A stretch of 64,000 nucleotides of DNA from Pseudomonadota bacterium (GCA_018821985.1 JAHJKP010000007.1:42866-106865); one strand, 5' to 3'. Positions 54,424 to 63,885 are shown, numbered from the stretch's first letter. Numbers and translations are program-made. Notes: a model not told the origin generated them from the sequence alone.

Positions 54424-54598
54424 CAGGCAGGTCTTCTGACTTCCGGATCATTCTCCTCATGCGCCTTCCCATCATTTTCGGTTACTACCGAAAGCAGACA
54501 GTGACTCAATTGCACGATTCGTCCCCGGTCACAGCGGCGGGCCCATCTTCGATTTACACGAAGTTCCCTCTTACTGTCCTGCAACGGACACCTGAAAT
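54424..54598 (-). promoter_or_regulatory. Cobalamin riboswitch
   Basis: On the minus strand the sequence shows the B12-box elements in order: AGAGGGAA, a GTG-containing stem, GGGCCCGCCGCTGTGACC, CACTG, GGGAAGGCG and the 3' box GAAGTCAGAAGACCTGCC (usual GAGCCAGGAGACCTGCC). Downstream, a stem over TTGATGG/CCATCAA and a GGGG-TTTTTT run (about 54258-54320) could act as the expression platform. It precedes the 34-codon ORF at 54121-54225, the only ORF before a terminator. High cobalamin should shut expression off. Confidence 0.9.
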
Positions 54599-54729
54599 TA
54601 TATAAATAAATCTATAAAAAATAGTTGAACACCTGTCAATAGCAAAATCAAACAACACACTATATATTGCGCTAAGAAAATAGCATAAATACAATATAAA
54701 GGACATGCTCAAGAATCTAACAAAAGAAA

Positions 54730-54764
54730 AAGGTTCACCCAACTAAAAACGCTGGGTGAACCTT
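54730..54764 (-). terminator. Terminator of the Spy/ZraP-like gene
   Basis: A perfect 12-bp stem (54730-54741 with 54753-54764; arm AAGGTTCACCCA). On the minus strand it is followed by CTTTTTCTTTTGTT, a U-rich tract. It lies 30 bases after the stop of the gene at 54795-55265. Confidence 0.85.
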
Positions 54765-54794
54765 GATCAAGGAGAGATATGTATTCAGATTTTG

Positions 54795-55265
54795 TTATTG
54801 AGCATCGCTCCCAGCAGGGGCATCAGCTGCTTCAGTGCCACCATCAGGTCCGTAATTCATCATTCCTGGTCCGCCATGATGAGGCCCCATACCCATTCCC
54901 CAACCGGGTCCCTGACAAGCACCAAATCCCATCAATCCCTGGACGCCAGCAGCCTCAGCCTTGGACTGTATGGCGGTTCTCAGGTCAAAGATTTCACCAG
55001 CCAACTTGGCTGCCTTGGCAGAATCGGGGTTTGTCGAATGCATAAGAGCACGCTCTTCAGCTCGTTTCATTACCATTTGTTTCCGCAGATCTTGGGTCTC
55101 GTTATAAAATTTGTCAAATTTTGCCTTGGAAGCTGCATCCAACTGACTATAGTTTGAGCCGCCCATTCCTTGACCTGGAACCATTCCCCGATTTGCAGAC
55201 GCCTGTTGTAGACCAATAAATCCCATACTAACTACTAATGCAGTCACGACTAATGATTTTTTCAT
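54795..55265 (-). CDS. Periplasmic Spy/ZraP-like heavy-metal-binding protein
   Basis: The 156-residue protein has a Sec signal (about 1-24, ending QQASA), a central helical hairpin with LRKQMVMKRAEERALM and LAGEIFDLRTAIQ, and a Gly/Met/His-rich C-terminus (GWGMGMGPHHGGPGMM). This matches ZraP/CpxP-type periplasmic chaperone-like metal sensors, commonly annotated as heavy-metal resistance proteins in Desulfobacterota. GGAGG lies eight bases upstream of the ATG. It is monocistronic with its own terminator. The metal (zinc or copper) cannot be told. Confidence 0.82.
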   Translation of the reverse strand: MKKSLVVTALVVSMGFIGLQQASANRGMVPGQGMGGSNYSQLDAASKAKFDKFYNETQDLRKQMVMKRAEERALMHSTNPDSAKAAKLAGEIFDLRTAIQSKAEAAGVQGLMGFGACQGPGWGMGMGPHHGGPGMMNYGPDGGTEAADAPAGSDAQ

Positions 55266-55513
55266 TTTGTACCTCCTGAAATATAATTAATGGTAAGTAA
55301 CAATCTTTGCTTTAGTTTAAGCATCAGCCGTGCCAGAACAATAAGCAATCATATAACATACTATAATAACGTCAAAAGTTTACAATTCTCTAAGCAGAAC
55401 AGCTATTATATTCCTTGCAAGAATCCCTTTTTACCCACTTTACTGTACTTCAATGGATAAATTTTACTCAATCACTTAATGAATAAAAAACGTATTGAGA
55501 GAAAAAAAAAAAA

Positions 55514-55542
55514 TGACGCCTGCTCAATATAAGCAGGCGTCA
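55514..55542 (-). terminator. Minus-strand terminator in the 55266-55783 gap
   Basis: A perfect 11-bp stem (55514-55524 with 55532-55542; arm TGACGCCTGCT) next to 12 A (55502-55513) that read as U12 on the minus strand. It is 240 bases after the DUF4177 gene, the nearest minus-strand gene. Otherwise this 518-base gap is AT-rich with only tiny ORFs (a 32-codon plus-strand frame at about 55561) that I cannot support. Confidence 0.85.
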
Positions 55543-55783
55543 AGGAGGAGAGAGGGGAAAATGAATTTCTTCATTTTCATTATACATCCCAACAATTATG
55601 CCAACATACCAAAAAAAAGACAACTAGCTAAAAAATATGACATTTACGACAATCAATAACATTCAAGCAACAACAGCGTTGCCACCTTTTTACCCATAAC
55701 GTTCGTCCAACTGCATATTTTATACTCACCTTTATTACTTCGCTCGCTTTTAGAGCACGGCGTAATATAGCAAGATACTAAGA

Positions 55784-56161
55784 TCACTCTATCCTAATGC
55801 CCCCCACACCTTCTTCTATATCTTCTGTCTCTACAACTACCGAAACAAGAGGCTCTTTACGCCCAGCCTTGCGTTCAGCTATACATTCCAGGTCTCTTAC
55901 CGCCTGACTTTTTAAGGAAAAACAAGGAGTTACAGCGTCACCCTCAGTGACAGATTCATGAACTGCCGCCACTTTCATCTCCAACTGTTGTTTAAAAACA
56001 GCCATCAGCCCATCCTGCATGCCAAACAGAGAAACCAACTCCCACCCTGCCTGACCAAATTCATTCAATGACTGCTCGACTTCCGCTTCATCAAGAAAAG
56101 AGCTACCCAGCAGACCTTCTTTTTTTAATCCATATTGTATGGTTTTATACCCCCAACGCAT
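55784..56161 (-). CDS. DUF4177-domain protein
   Basis: The 125-residue protein begins with a DUF4177-type fold (WGYKTIQYGLKKEG, then LNEFGQAGWELVSLFG, MAVFKQQ; about residues 2-62), a small beta-sheet domain of unknown function. The C-terminal 60 residues are polar and have a single Cys. Spacing to its neighbours suggests an independent gene. No function can be assigned. Confidence 0.75.
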   Translation of the reverse strand: MRWGYKTIQYGLKKEGLLGSSFLDEAEVEQSLNEFGQAGWELVSLFGMQDGLMAVFKQQLEMKVAAVHESVTEGDAVTPCFSLKSQAVRDLECIAERKAGRKEPLVSVVVETEDIEEGVGGIRIE

Positions 56162-56313
56162 GATATCCTGTTCACTCCTAACTTTTTATTATTACATTAC
56201 AGTAAGTTACTATTCAAAAAAAACTTACTATTAAACGATATAAAAACAATTGTCAAAACGTAATCGAACAGCCCTTCTTTGCAATATTTTTTTAACCCTT
56301 CCCTCCCCTTCAA

Positions 56314-56526
56314 TCAAGCCACACGTTTCGGCAATGATTTTTTTTCAACCTCCCTATCTGTATCTTTGAGAACAAACAACTGACACGCCATTCCGGAAGA
56401 GGAAAAAACAACTTGAGCCGGATTATGAGCAGATTTAAAATGCATAGCTCTGCAACCATAAGGCATAGCTGGTTCATGGGTTACATAATAATGAATACAA
56501 CGCTGACAGACAGGTGTTTTAGTCAT
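56314..56526 (-). CDS. Small conserved cysteine protein (unknown function)
   Basis: The 70-residue protein has cysteines at C7-x2-C10, then C25 and C48 in CQRCIHYYVTHEPAMPYGC and SGMACQLF. This looks like a small zinc-binding protein common in Proteobacteria, sometimes carried as 'uracil-DNA glycosylase' by annotation transfer, which its length excludes. No ribosome site or operon partner is striking. The function is unknown. Confidence 0.65.
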   Translation of the reverse strand: MTKTPVCQRCIHYYVTHEPAMPYGCRAMHFKSAHNPAQVVFSSSGMACQLFVLKDTDREVEKKSLPKRVA

Positions 56527-56732
56527 TTTTTATAATATGGCAAACATTCCTTGAAGATAACGTCCCAGATAGTCTGCTCAAGCAGAAGGTTTTAATTAAA
56601 AAAAATCGTTAAATCAACTTATCATTCCTTCTTTTCATCCTGTTATCATTATACATATTCTCCCACAATAGCTGGCAAACATTTTTCTCAATTCCCTGAT
56701 CTCTTCTGCAATTCTCAATTAATCAGTTTATA

Positions 56733-57902
56733 TCACTTTTTTTCACAACAGACAAAGAAAGAGAAAATGGCACCAGCCATCATGGCTGTTCCTGTTATCA
56801 TAAAGCCGACACCAATGGAAGCATGATCCCCTATCACCCCAATCAACACCGGGAACACCCCTCCCCCCAACAAAAAAGCCGCAGGAATACAAAGTGAGAC
56901 AGCAAGTGCCCCTTCTCCCTCCGATCCTAATGCCGACAGGACAGCAAAGCCTGAGGGGAAAAAGCAGACAGCAAACACGGGTTGCAGGATCACTAATAGG
57001 ACCAGCCATGGAAATGAGGAGATCACACCCAGGAGCACAGTACAGAGCCCAGCAATCAACAATACAAAGGCCATGATCATTCTATTTCCAACCCGATCGC
57101 CATACCATCCAGCAACCAAGGGCATCATGAGGGCAGCTATCCTTGAGAATGCCAAGAAGTAACTGGCCCGTTCCGGTGTCATCCCTTGCTCTGAGACTAA
57201 AAACAGAGGCAGCATGGCATAAATACCAAGGCTTGCACAGATTGCCAGCGAGAAGAGCAGTACCAGTAGCCAGAACTCCGGTCGAGATAAAATCCTCTGA
57301 GAAGTCAAAATATCCAATGCTTTTCCACGTTCATAACCACCTCTACCGGCTATGCCGTAGAACAAGCCGGCGCCAGCCATACATATTCCTAACCACATAA
57401 GGCCCAGCTGCCATGAACATGATCTGAGCATCAGGTCAGCCAGAACCGGGGCTGCAACAAAACCGAGATTTGGAGCCAGTTCATGCACTGCCATCCCTCT
57501 GGCCAGATACGCAGGATTGACCAGTTGTTTGATGGAGGCAAGTCCGGAAGGCAGATATAAACCTGCGCTCAGCCCCAGAGTAAAGAGACCGATTCGCATC
57601 CCAGATAAGGTTGAGCAATGGCTCAACGCGATTAATGTAATTCCAGAGCTAATAGTGGACAGAGCAATGGTATTTATATGATTAATACGAGCAGAAACAA
57701 TACCGGACGAGAGGATAGAGAAGAAGTAGCCGCCAGAGATGAGCAGAAAAAAAGAACCAGCCGCTGCATGACCAAGGCCAAATTCACCTTCTATAATGGG
57801 CAGGAGCGGTGAAAAAATAACTCGGGAAGTGAAATTCAAGAAGAACAGGCCTGTTAAAAATAACAGACTACTGATCACCTTACTGAAAGGATGGCAATGC
57901 AT
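56733..57902 (-). CDS. Major facilitator superfamily transporter
   Basis: The 389-residue integral membrane protein has 12 hydrophobic segments and MFS-like loops (GWYGDRVGNRMIM between helices 8 and 9, the repeat of the usual G-x3-D-R-x-G-R motif). It has the normal length for the family. Substrate cannot be assigned; similar proteins are often listed as nitrate/cyanate or drug carriers. It is 33 bases downstream of sixA on the same strand. Confidence 0.85.
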   Translation of the reverse strand: MHCHPFSKVISSLLFLTGLFFLNFTSRVIFSPLLPIIEGEFGLGHAAAGSFFLLISGGYFFSILSSGIVSARINHINTIALSTISSGITLIALSHCSTLSGMRIGLFTLGLSAGLYLPSGLASIKQLVNPAYLARGMAVHELAPNLGFVAAPVLADLMLRSCSWQLGLMWLGICMAGAGLFYGIAGRGGYERGKALDILTSQRILSRPEFWLLVLLFSLAICASLGIYAMLPLFLVSEQGMTPERASYFLAFSRIAALMMPLVAGWYGDRVGNRMIMAFVLLIAGLCTVLLGVISSFPWLVLLVILQPVFAVCFFPSGFAVLSALGSEGEGALAVSLCIPAAFLLGGGVFPVLIGVIGDHASIGVGFMITGTAMMAGAIFSFFVCCEKK

Positions 57903-57935
57903 GAGTCACCCACCGTCTCAGATTCAGGAAGTTCC

Positions 57936-58451
57936 TCAAAGAGGAGTAACATCTTTTTTGGGATAATCAAAAAAGAGGAATCGACCTTCATGCTCTTTTA
58001 GCAGCTGCCAGGAAGGACGTTGAAAGTTAATTGCCACAATTCCACAGGTGGGAATGCTTTCAATATGGGTGTCCTTGGCGTGACCGATGAGGAAATTGGC
58101 AAATCCTGAAATCACTGGATTGTGGCCAACCACCAGCAGACTCTTAATCTCATCAGGACAAGACCTGATTTCAAGCAACAAGTCATCTATTGTATTGGTA
58201 TAGAGTCGATCACGCAGCTCTATTTCTTTGCGCGGATACTTCAGTGTGGAGGCAAAAAAACGTGCTGTCTCAAGCGCCCGTTGTGCCGGGCTGCTCCATA
58301 TGGCATCTACCCTGACCTTCCTGCCAGCAAGCCTCTGTCCCATGAGCGGGGCATCACGCAGACCTCGTTTATTTAAAGGGCGCTCCCGATCTGCCAGAGA
58401 TGGGTCCGCCCAACTGGATTTTGCATGGCGGACCAGAAACAGGTTCTTCAT
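57936..58451 (-). CDS. sixA: Phosphohistidine phosphatase SixA
   Basis: The 171-residue histidine phosphatase has LFLVRHAKSSWADP with the catalytic RHAKS motif, IWSSPAQRALETA, and VVGHNPVISGF with the second His. SixA removes phosphate from His of phosphotransfer proteins. The ATG at 58451 overlaps the stop of the parA-like gene by four bases (ATGA), so they are translated together. It lies near a CHAD-domain gene; SixA and CHAD proteins are often neighbours in genomes. Confidence 0.92.
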   Translation of the reverse strand: MKNLFLVRHAKSSWADPSLADRERPLNKRGLRDAPLMGQRLAGRKVRVDAIWSSPAQRALETARFFASTLKYPRKEIELRDRLYTNTIDDLLLEIRSCPDEIKSLLVVGHNPVISGFANFLIGHAKDTHIESIPTCGIVAINFQRPSWQLLKEHEGRFLFFDYPKKDVTPL

Positions 58452-59188
58452 AGCTGAGATCCTTTCCTCCACACCTCAAGCCACAACTGCTCATAAGCCA
58501 TGGCGGCAGCAGAAGCAGGCACGGACACCGCAACTGGTTGCCGGAAAAGACCCATCTTTTCAACGTCGGCAAGATAGGGGATTTCACTGGCCAGAAACAT
58601 CTTTTTCTTACCAAATTTCGAGATGGTATCGGAGTGCATATTTTTTCGCTTGTCAACCATGGAGAAAAACGCCACCAGTTTCTTCCTGCTCACCTCAAGC
58701 TTATCTGCCAGTTTTATCAGTTGGGCAAAAGAGAGGATAGAAAGCGTGGTGGGAATAACCGGGGTTAGCACCAGATCCGCCACCATGATAATATTCTCAG
58801 AAAGCAGGGTCATATTAGGGGGGCAATCGAGAATCAATACATCGTACTCATCCTTCACACAGGTAAAGATTTTTTTCAGCTCGTTTGCCGACCCGCCCCG
58901 ACCATCAAGGGCAATATCCAGGTTACGAAAAGAAAAATGGGCCGGTAACAGATCAAGGTTTTCAAAATCAGTCCCCCTGATAAAAGGCTCCAGATCTCCT
59001 TTCAGAAAACGCTTCCGGTTAAAACTATCCTTGGGCCTGATACGGTAATAATACCCTGCCGCACCTTGTGGGTCCATATCGCAGAGCAGTGTCTTTTTTC
59101 CGCTGCGGGCACAACCATAGGACAGATTGACTGCAGTGGCGGTCTTCCCCACACCTCCTTTACTTGAATAGATGGCGATAATTTTCAT
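58448..59188 (-). CDS. Orphan ParA/MinD-family ATPase
   Basis: The 246-residue ATPase starts MKIIAIYSSKGGVGKTATAVN with a deviant Walker A (KGGVGKT). It has the CDMDPQGA switch I region and DVLILDCPPNM Walker B. No parB or parS-like sequence is adjacent, so it is not the chromosome-segregation ParA. It overlaps sixA by four bases. Orphan ParA proteins place cell cargo such as chemoreceptor arrays or storage granules. Confidence 0.9.
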   Translation of the reverse strand: MKIIAIYSSKGGVGKTATAVNLSYGCARSGKKTLLCDMDPQGAAGYYYRIRPKDSFNRKRFLKGDLEPFIRGTDFENLDLLPAHFSFRNLDIALDGRGGSANELKKIFTCVKDEYDVLILDCPPNMTLLSENIIMVADLVLTPVIPTTLSILSFAQLIKLADKLEVSRKKLVAFFSMVDKRKNMHSDTISKFGKKKMFLASEIPYLADVEKMGLFRQPVAVSVPASAAAMAYEQLWLEVWRKGSQL

Positions 59189-59223
59189 TGTCGATAATAC
59201 CAGAATTTGAGGACAACAACGTA

Positions 59224-60777
59224 TTAAAATTCGTTAAAGAAACAGATCAAAAAACGTCTATTATCCGTTGTGGTAAACTGCTTAAATCTTTGTTCAAACT
59301 CCTGACGAACACCTTTCTGCTCTTCATGCAAATGGGTTATCAAGCCGCCAAGGGCAGCTGCTACTTGAACTGCTTTCTTTTGCTCCCCGCCAGCTAAACC
59401 TTTCTGATGCTGTCCTAGCATCCCCTGCTGCACTGAAAGGTCATTAAAACTCCCCAGATTATCCTGCAGCTTTTTAAGAGATTTGACCAAAGAGTTCATT
59501 TCCGCTTCAGGGAACAGGGAGCGGTAAAACTCCAGCAGATAGCGGAGTTTTTTGGCCTGAATCCGTAAACCATGCAGGGCGGCGTCTGGACTCTGGGAAG
59601 TAATCCCGGCACCATCTTTGAGAATAGAGCGCAATCGCTTTCTGATAGCCTTGATTGCTACCTCTTTACATGGTTCATGACCTGCTGCATAAGCAGATGC
59701 AATCAAAGAATCCTCAACATATCTTCGCCACCGCCTCAAGAACTGTTTACAATTCCTGGACTGCAAGGCCTTCTTCATCCGTCGCAACTCTTGTACGCGC
59801 TGCCGGGACAGTTCCTTAAAAAAAACAGTCAAGCCTTCCTGCAACCCTTCCGGCAACATGGCTTGATAGCCCTTTTTCCCCAAGAGATACACATCCAGAT
59901 CACGAACAGGCCCGGTAGCAATGCCGATCTCCTGAAGTCCTCGCTGAAATTGATCAACATCAGCAGAAGGCAGCATTTTTTTTATACTTCCCAACAAAGA
60001 CCTCGTCCGACGCAAGGCAACCCGAAAGTCATGAAGAAATTCAGTATCAATATCCTGGATAATACCTGGAACATTGCGCTCCATCTCGTCAAGAAGCTGG
60101 AGAAAGATCTTCTGCGCGGCCTGAATAACGGCCTCTGCCGGGTCCAGAATAATGGAAAATTGCGAACAATAGTCCAGGGGTTTTCTGCCCATGGACGCAA
60201 GGGCAAGACGCAAAGTCCTCTCTTCTGAATATCCAGCCTCAAGCCCTTGGCTCTGCAAAAGCTCCACGACTCTGGTTAGAATTTTAACATAGCCGCGCAC
60301 CCCCTGTACCCGCAGAGAGCCACTAAGAAATGTCGGTTCCCCCTCAGAGTTCACGAGTTCATTCAATTCAAAAGAACCAAGGAGAACTACTTTCTGATCA
60401 CGGTTAACAATCTGAAAGGATTGTGACTGCCGGACGATCTCGGCCAGAGGTAGCAGGACACGGATACCTGCCACTGACTGAAGTTTCTCGCCCAGAACAC
60501 CAGTTGTAAAATTCAGCGGAAAGATATTTCTCTGGGCGGGCCCTTCACCCTCAATTATGTTTTCACCATTAAAATCAGTCAAAACATAAACACTCCTTCT
60601 CTGCCGCAGACAGATGAACCCCTTATCATACAAACGCCAGTCAAAGGTATCCATATAGCTGAGAGTAGCAACAGAAAATTCACCTTTCTGAAGAGTATAC
60701 TTCTCAGGTAATCCAGACAACAAAGTCACAAGCTCCGTCTGTTCCTGCAGAATATAGGTGACACTCTTTTCTTTCAT
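59224..60777 (-). CDS. CYTH-like/CHAD-domain protein
   Basis: The 517-residue protein has an N-terminal CYTH/triphosphate-tunnel-like part (residues about 1-205; YMDTFDWRLYDKGFICLRQR, LGSFELNELVNSEG), although the usual E-x-E-x-K start motif is not evident. The C-terminal CHAD domain (about 215-500) shows FLHDFRVALRRTRSLL, GPVRDLDVYL, LHGLRIQAKKLRYLLEFY and LGSFNDLSV, with the conserved His and basic residues that bind polyphosphate. It lies 35 bases upstream of the parA-like gene on the same strand. Confidence 0.9.
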   Translation of the reverse strand: MKEKSVTYILQEQTELVTLLSGLPEKYTLQKGEFSVATLSYMDTFDWRLYDKGFICLRQRRSVYVLTDFNGENIIEGEGPAQRNIFPLNFTTGVLGEKLQSVAGIRVLLPLAEIVRQSQSFQIVNRDQKVVLLGSFELNELVNSEGEPTFLSGSLRVQGVRGYVKILTRVVELLQSQGLEAGYSEERTLRLALASMGRKPLDYCSQFSIILDPAEAVIQAAQKIFLQLLDEMERNVPGIIQDIDTEFLHDFRVALRRTRSLLGSIKKMLPSADVDQFQRGLQEIGIATGPVRDLDVYLLGKKGYQAMLPEGLQEGLTVFFKELSRQRVQELRRMKKALQSRNCKQFLRRWRRYVEDSLIASAYAAGHEPCKEVAIKAIRKRLRSILKDGAGITSQSPDAALHGLRIQAKKLRYLLEFYRSLFPEAEMNSLVKSLKKLQDNLGSFNDLSVQQGMLGQHQKGLAGGEQKKAVQVAAALGGLITHLHEEQKGVRQEFEQRFKQFTTTDNRRFLICFFNEF

Positions 60778-60871
60778 TTTTCTATAGAGGTTTATGCCGG
60801 AATGTAGGAGCCCTGGTGGGAATATCCATCCTCAATGGTGACGGATAGCAAGAAGAACAGTTCACTGCAGC

Positions 60872-62056
60872 TTAGCTCCGGTAATCTGCATTAATTTTTA
60901 CATAATCAATAGAAAAATCACAGGTATAAACCTCAGCACATTCTACTCCATCTTTCAAGTCTATGGTCACCACAATATTCTTCTCTTTCAGGATTGCGGT
61001 TGCTTCCCTTTCTGCTGTTTTTCCCTGCCCCAAACCTTCCTTGACAATCATCACATCACCGAATGAGATATCCACCCTTTCCGGATAGATACGTACCCCT
61101 GAACGTCCCATAGCGGCAATAATTCTGCCCCAGTTCGCATCTTCGCCAAAAAAGGCTGTTTTTACGAGATTGGAATTAGCCACGGTTCTGGCAATCTGGA
61201 CACCATCCTGCTCCTCTCTGGCCCCGCAAACCCGGATGGTGATAAACTTGGTGGCACCCTCGCCGTCAGCCACAATCTGCAAGGCCAGATCCTTTAACAG
61301 ATCCATCAGGGTCGTCTGAAAGATTTCCTGGTTGTCCGTACTCTCTTCGTCAATCCAGGGATTTCCGGCAGCACCATTGGCCATGATCAGGATCATATCA
61401 TTGGTGCTGGTATCGCCATCAATGGTAATCCGGTTGAAGGTGCGCTCCACGCCCTTGATCAAGGCGCCATGGAGTTGCGGAAAACTGATCTGGGCATCCG
61501 TCAGCACAAAGGCAAGCATGGTGGCCATATTGGGCATAATCATCCCAGCCCCCTTGGCCATCCCCATGAGATGAACCTCTTGTTCACCGATAACAACGGT
61601 CCGGTATGCCGTTTTCGAAACGGTATCCGTGGTCATAATGGCCTTGGCAACCTGTTCAAAATTATCTGGCGACAGGCCCGCGACAAGCCCTGGCATGGCT
61701 TTCTTTATGGCATCCACATTCAACTGCTCTCCGATAACACCGGTGGACGAGACCTGCACCATCTCATCGGGGATACCAAGAGCCGATGCGGCACAACTGC
61801 CGGCAGCAAGTGCGGCCTGCATTCCAGTTTCTCCGGTGCAGGCATTCGCACAACCACTATTAACTAAAATAGCCTGCGCCTTTCCTTTTTTGAGCCGCTC
61901 CATATCAAGGATAACAGGCGCTGCCTTCACCTGATTGGTAGTAAAGGCCCCGGCAGTAACAACTGGCGCCTCACTGACAATAAGACCAAGGTCCAACCTG
62001 TCTGCATATCTGATACCGGCAGCAACTGCCGCTGCCTTAAACCCTTTGATTTCCAT
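60872..62056 (-). CDS. argJ: Bifunctional ornithine acetyltransferase/N-acetylglutamate synthase ArgJ
   Basis: The 394-residue protein recycles or makes N-acetylglutamate in arginine synthesis. It shows GAFTTNQVKAAPV, the autocleavage site with nucleophile Thr in NMATMLAF, and INSGCANACTG-like VNSGCANACTG. The ATG at 62056 begins MEIKGFKAAAVAAGI, the family N-terminus; 32 codons in front of it are not conserved. The ATM Thr marks the split into alpha and beta chains. Monocistronic as seen. Confidence 0.95.
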   Translation of the reverse strand: MEIKGFKAAAVAAGIRYADRLDLGLIVSEAPVVTAGAFTTNQVKAAPVILDMERLKKGKAQAILVNSGCANACTGETGMQAALAAGSCAASALGIPDEMVQVSSTGVIGEQLNVDAIKKAMPGLVAGLSPDNFEQVAKAIMTTDTVSKTAYRTVVIGEQEVHLMGMAKGAGMIMPNMATMLAFVLTDAQISFPQLHGALIKGVERTFNRITIDGDTSTNDMILIMANGAAGNPWIDEESTDNQEIFQTTLMDLLKDLALQIVADGEGATKFITIRVCGAREEQDGVQIARTVANSNLVKTAFFGEDANWGRIIAAMGRSGVRIYPERVDISFGDVMIVKEGLGQGKTAEREATAILKEKNIVVTIDLKDGVECAEVYTCDFSIDYVKINADYRS

Positions 62057-62268
62057 TCTCTTTCTTTTTATATTTATTGAATTATTGACGAACAGATACT
62101 TCCATTGCTCTTGGCAACAGATCTTCCCAACCCGTATAAAGGTACCATCCATTCTACCAAATATGCCAGTTAAAAATAAAGAGGTTTCCTGTTTCTCTGT
62201 TCACGTGTAGAATTAGCATTGTCCCTCTGAATATATATTGTCACGTCCACCTCTATCAGCCATTTGTC

Positions 62269-62985
62269 ATGCAGATCCTTCTCCTCTCAGATATCCATGG
62301 AAACCTTCCTGCCCTTCTGGCCATTGACCACTATTTTACGGATAAATCCTTTGATGCCATCTATAACTGTGGAGACTCGACGGTATACGCCCCATTCCCT
62401 AACGAAACATTGCAGTGGCTGCAAGACAGGAAAGCATATTCCATTCTGGGAAACACCGACCATAAGGTCATAACTCTGCTGCAGGGGAAAGATTTCAAAA
62501 AACCCCATAATGAAGAAAAACGCATCATGTACCGCTCCACGGTGCAGGCCCTGAACGATGAGAGCAAACAATATCTGTGCTCTTTGAAAGACTCACAGAA
62601 AATAGAGCTTGGTGATTACACCATCGGTCTCTTCCATGGCAGCCCTGACCACCCCAGAGAACTGCTCTTTGCCCAGACTCCAGACAGCCGTTTTCAGGAA
62701 CTCAGCCAACTGACAAGCTGTCGGATCGTTATCACCGGCCATTCCCATTCCCCCTTCCATAAACAGATTCATACGACTCATTTTATCAACCCGGGAAGTG
62801 CCGGCAGGATGTTCGATGGGAACCCAGAGGCCAGTTGCGCCACCCTGACTCTCTCAGAACAGGATATCCAGGTTTCTCTCCATCGCATCCCTTACCGGGT
62901 GGAGGATGTGGTGACAGCTCTGCAACAACAGCATCTACCGGAAATATATACCGACATGTTTCGCCAGGGGCGAAAGTTAAATTAA
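62269..62985 (+). CDS. Calcineurin-like (YfcE/MJ0936-type) phosphoesterase
   Basis: The 238-residue protein has the metallophosphatase blocks MQILLLSDIHGNLPAL (D and H), YNCGDS, ILGNTDH (GNxDH), LFHGSP and TGHSHSPF with ISNPGSAG-like INPGSAGR. Family members hydrolyse phosphodiesters in cytoplasm; the substrate is not known. It ends 18 bases before rsmA on the same strand, so they may be an operon. Confidence 0.88.
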   Translation: MQILLLSDIHGNLPALLAIDHYFTDKSFDAIYNCGDSTVYAPFPNETLQWLQDRKAYSILGNTDHKVITLLQGKDFKKPHNEEKRIMYRSTVQALNDESKQYLCSLKDSQKIELGDYTIGLFHGSPDHPRELLFAQTPDSRFQELSQLTSCRIVITGHSHSPFHKQIHTTHFINPGSAGRMFDGNPEASCATLTLSEQDIQVSLHRIPYRVEDVVTALQQQHLPEIYTDMFRQGRKLN

Positions 62986-63003
62986 TATCACCATGGTACA
63001 TCA

Positions 63004-63885
63004 ATGACAGCAGCCCATAACACCAGATCATCCCTTGAGAAACATCACCTGACTCCTAAAAAACGGTTTGGCCAGAACTTTCTTGTCCATGCGGGAACAG
63101 CAGAAGCCATTGTTCATGCAGGCAGGATAACGAACGAGGAAATCATCCTGGAGGTGGGTGTTGGACTAGGCGCCCTCACCCGACCACTGGCCCGCGCAGC
63201 CAAACAGGTTATCGGCCTGGAAATAGACAGTGGAATTATCAGGTTTCATGAGGAAGAAGAAGACCTGCCTGACAATGTTACCCTGATCCACCAGGATGTA
63301 TTGAAGGCTGATTTCCATGAACTGTCCGAGCTGTGTCAGGGACCGATCAAGATCATGGCCAACCTGCCCTATTCCATCTCCAATCCCTTTCTCTTTAAAC
63401 TGATTGAGAATAAGGAGAAGATGGCCTGGGCAACTATCATGCTGCAAAAGGAAGTTGCTGACCGGCTGACAGCACAACCGGGGACCAAACAATATGGAGT
63501 GCCAACGGTTCTTCTCAGCGCCTGCGCAACCGTAAAGAGACTACTGACCCTGAAACCCGCAGAATTTCACCCCCGTCCGAAAATAGACTCAGTGGTGGTC
63601 CGGATTGATTTTGACCATCAGGACGAGCGGATCAGGGCTCTTCCTGCATACGACTATTCACTTCTCCAGCGCGTCGTCCGCGGGGCCTTCAGCCAGCGGC
63701 GCAAGACACTGCTCAACACCCTGAGCAGCGCCAATATCCTCCCCATGGTCCCGGAGCAGGACAAGGCGACCGTCAAACAACTGACCGAGGCCGCCATCCG
63801 CAAGGCCGGAATAGCACCAACGGCCCGGGCTGAAGATCTGACCCTTGAGGATTTTGTTCAGCTCACCCTGGCATTTGCAGGATAG
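63004..63885 (+). CDS. rsmA: 16S rRNA dimethyladenosine transferase RsmA/KsgA
   Basis: The 293-residue enzyme dimethylates A1518 and A1519 of 16S rRNA. Recognised by KKRFGQNFLVHAG, EVGVGLGALTRPLA (SAM site), the catalytic IMANLPYSISNPFLFKL (NLPY) and the FSQRRKTLLNTL block. Length is normal. It follows a phosphoesterase gene closely. Confidence 0.96.
   Translation: MTAAHNTRSSLEKHHLTPKKRFGQNFLVHAGTAEAIVHAGRITNEEIILEVGVGLGALTRPLARAAKQVIGLEIDSGIIRFHEEEEDLPDNVTLIHQDVLKADFHELSELCQGPIKIMANLPYSISNPFLFKLIENKEKMAWATIMLQKEVADRLTAQPGTKQYGVPTVLLSACATVKRLLTLKPAEFHPRPKIDSVVVRIDFDHQDERIRALPAYDYSLLQRVVRGAFSQRRKTLLNTLSSANILPMVPEQDKATVKQLTEAAIRKAGIAPTARAEDLTLEDFVQLTLAFAG

Noticed and set aside
55561..55659. 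32-codon plus-strand ORF after a G-rich AGGAGG-like stretch
   Set aside because: Low-complexity sequence in an AT-rich gap; the G-rich stretch belongs to the area of the minus-strand terminator.
55668..55684. GCAACA with nearby GTTGCC resembling the cassette activator sites
   Set aside because: Spacing differs (5 bases instead of 14), no 11-base repeats and no -24/-12 promoter nearby.
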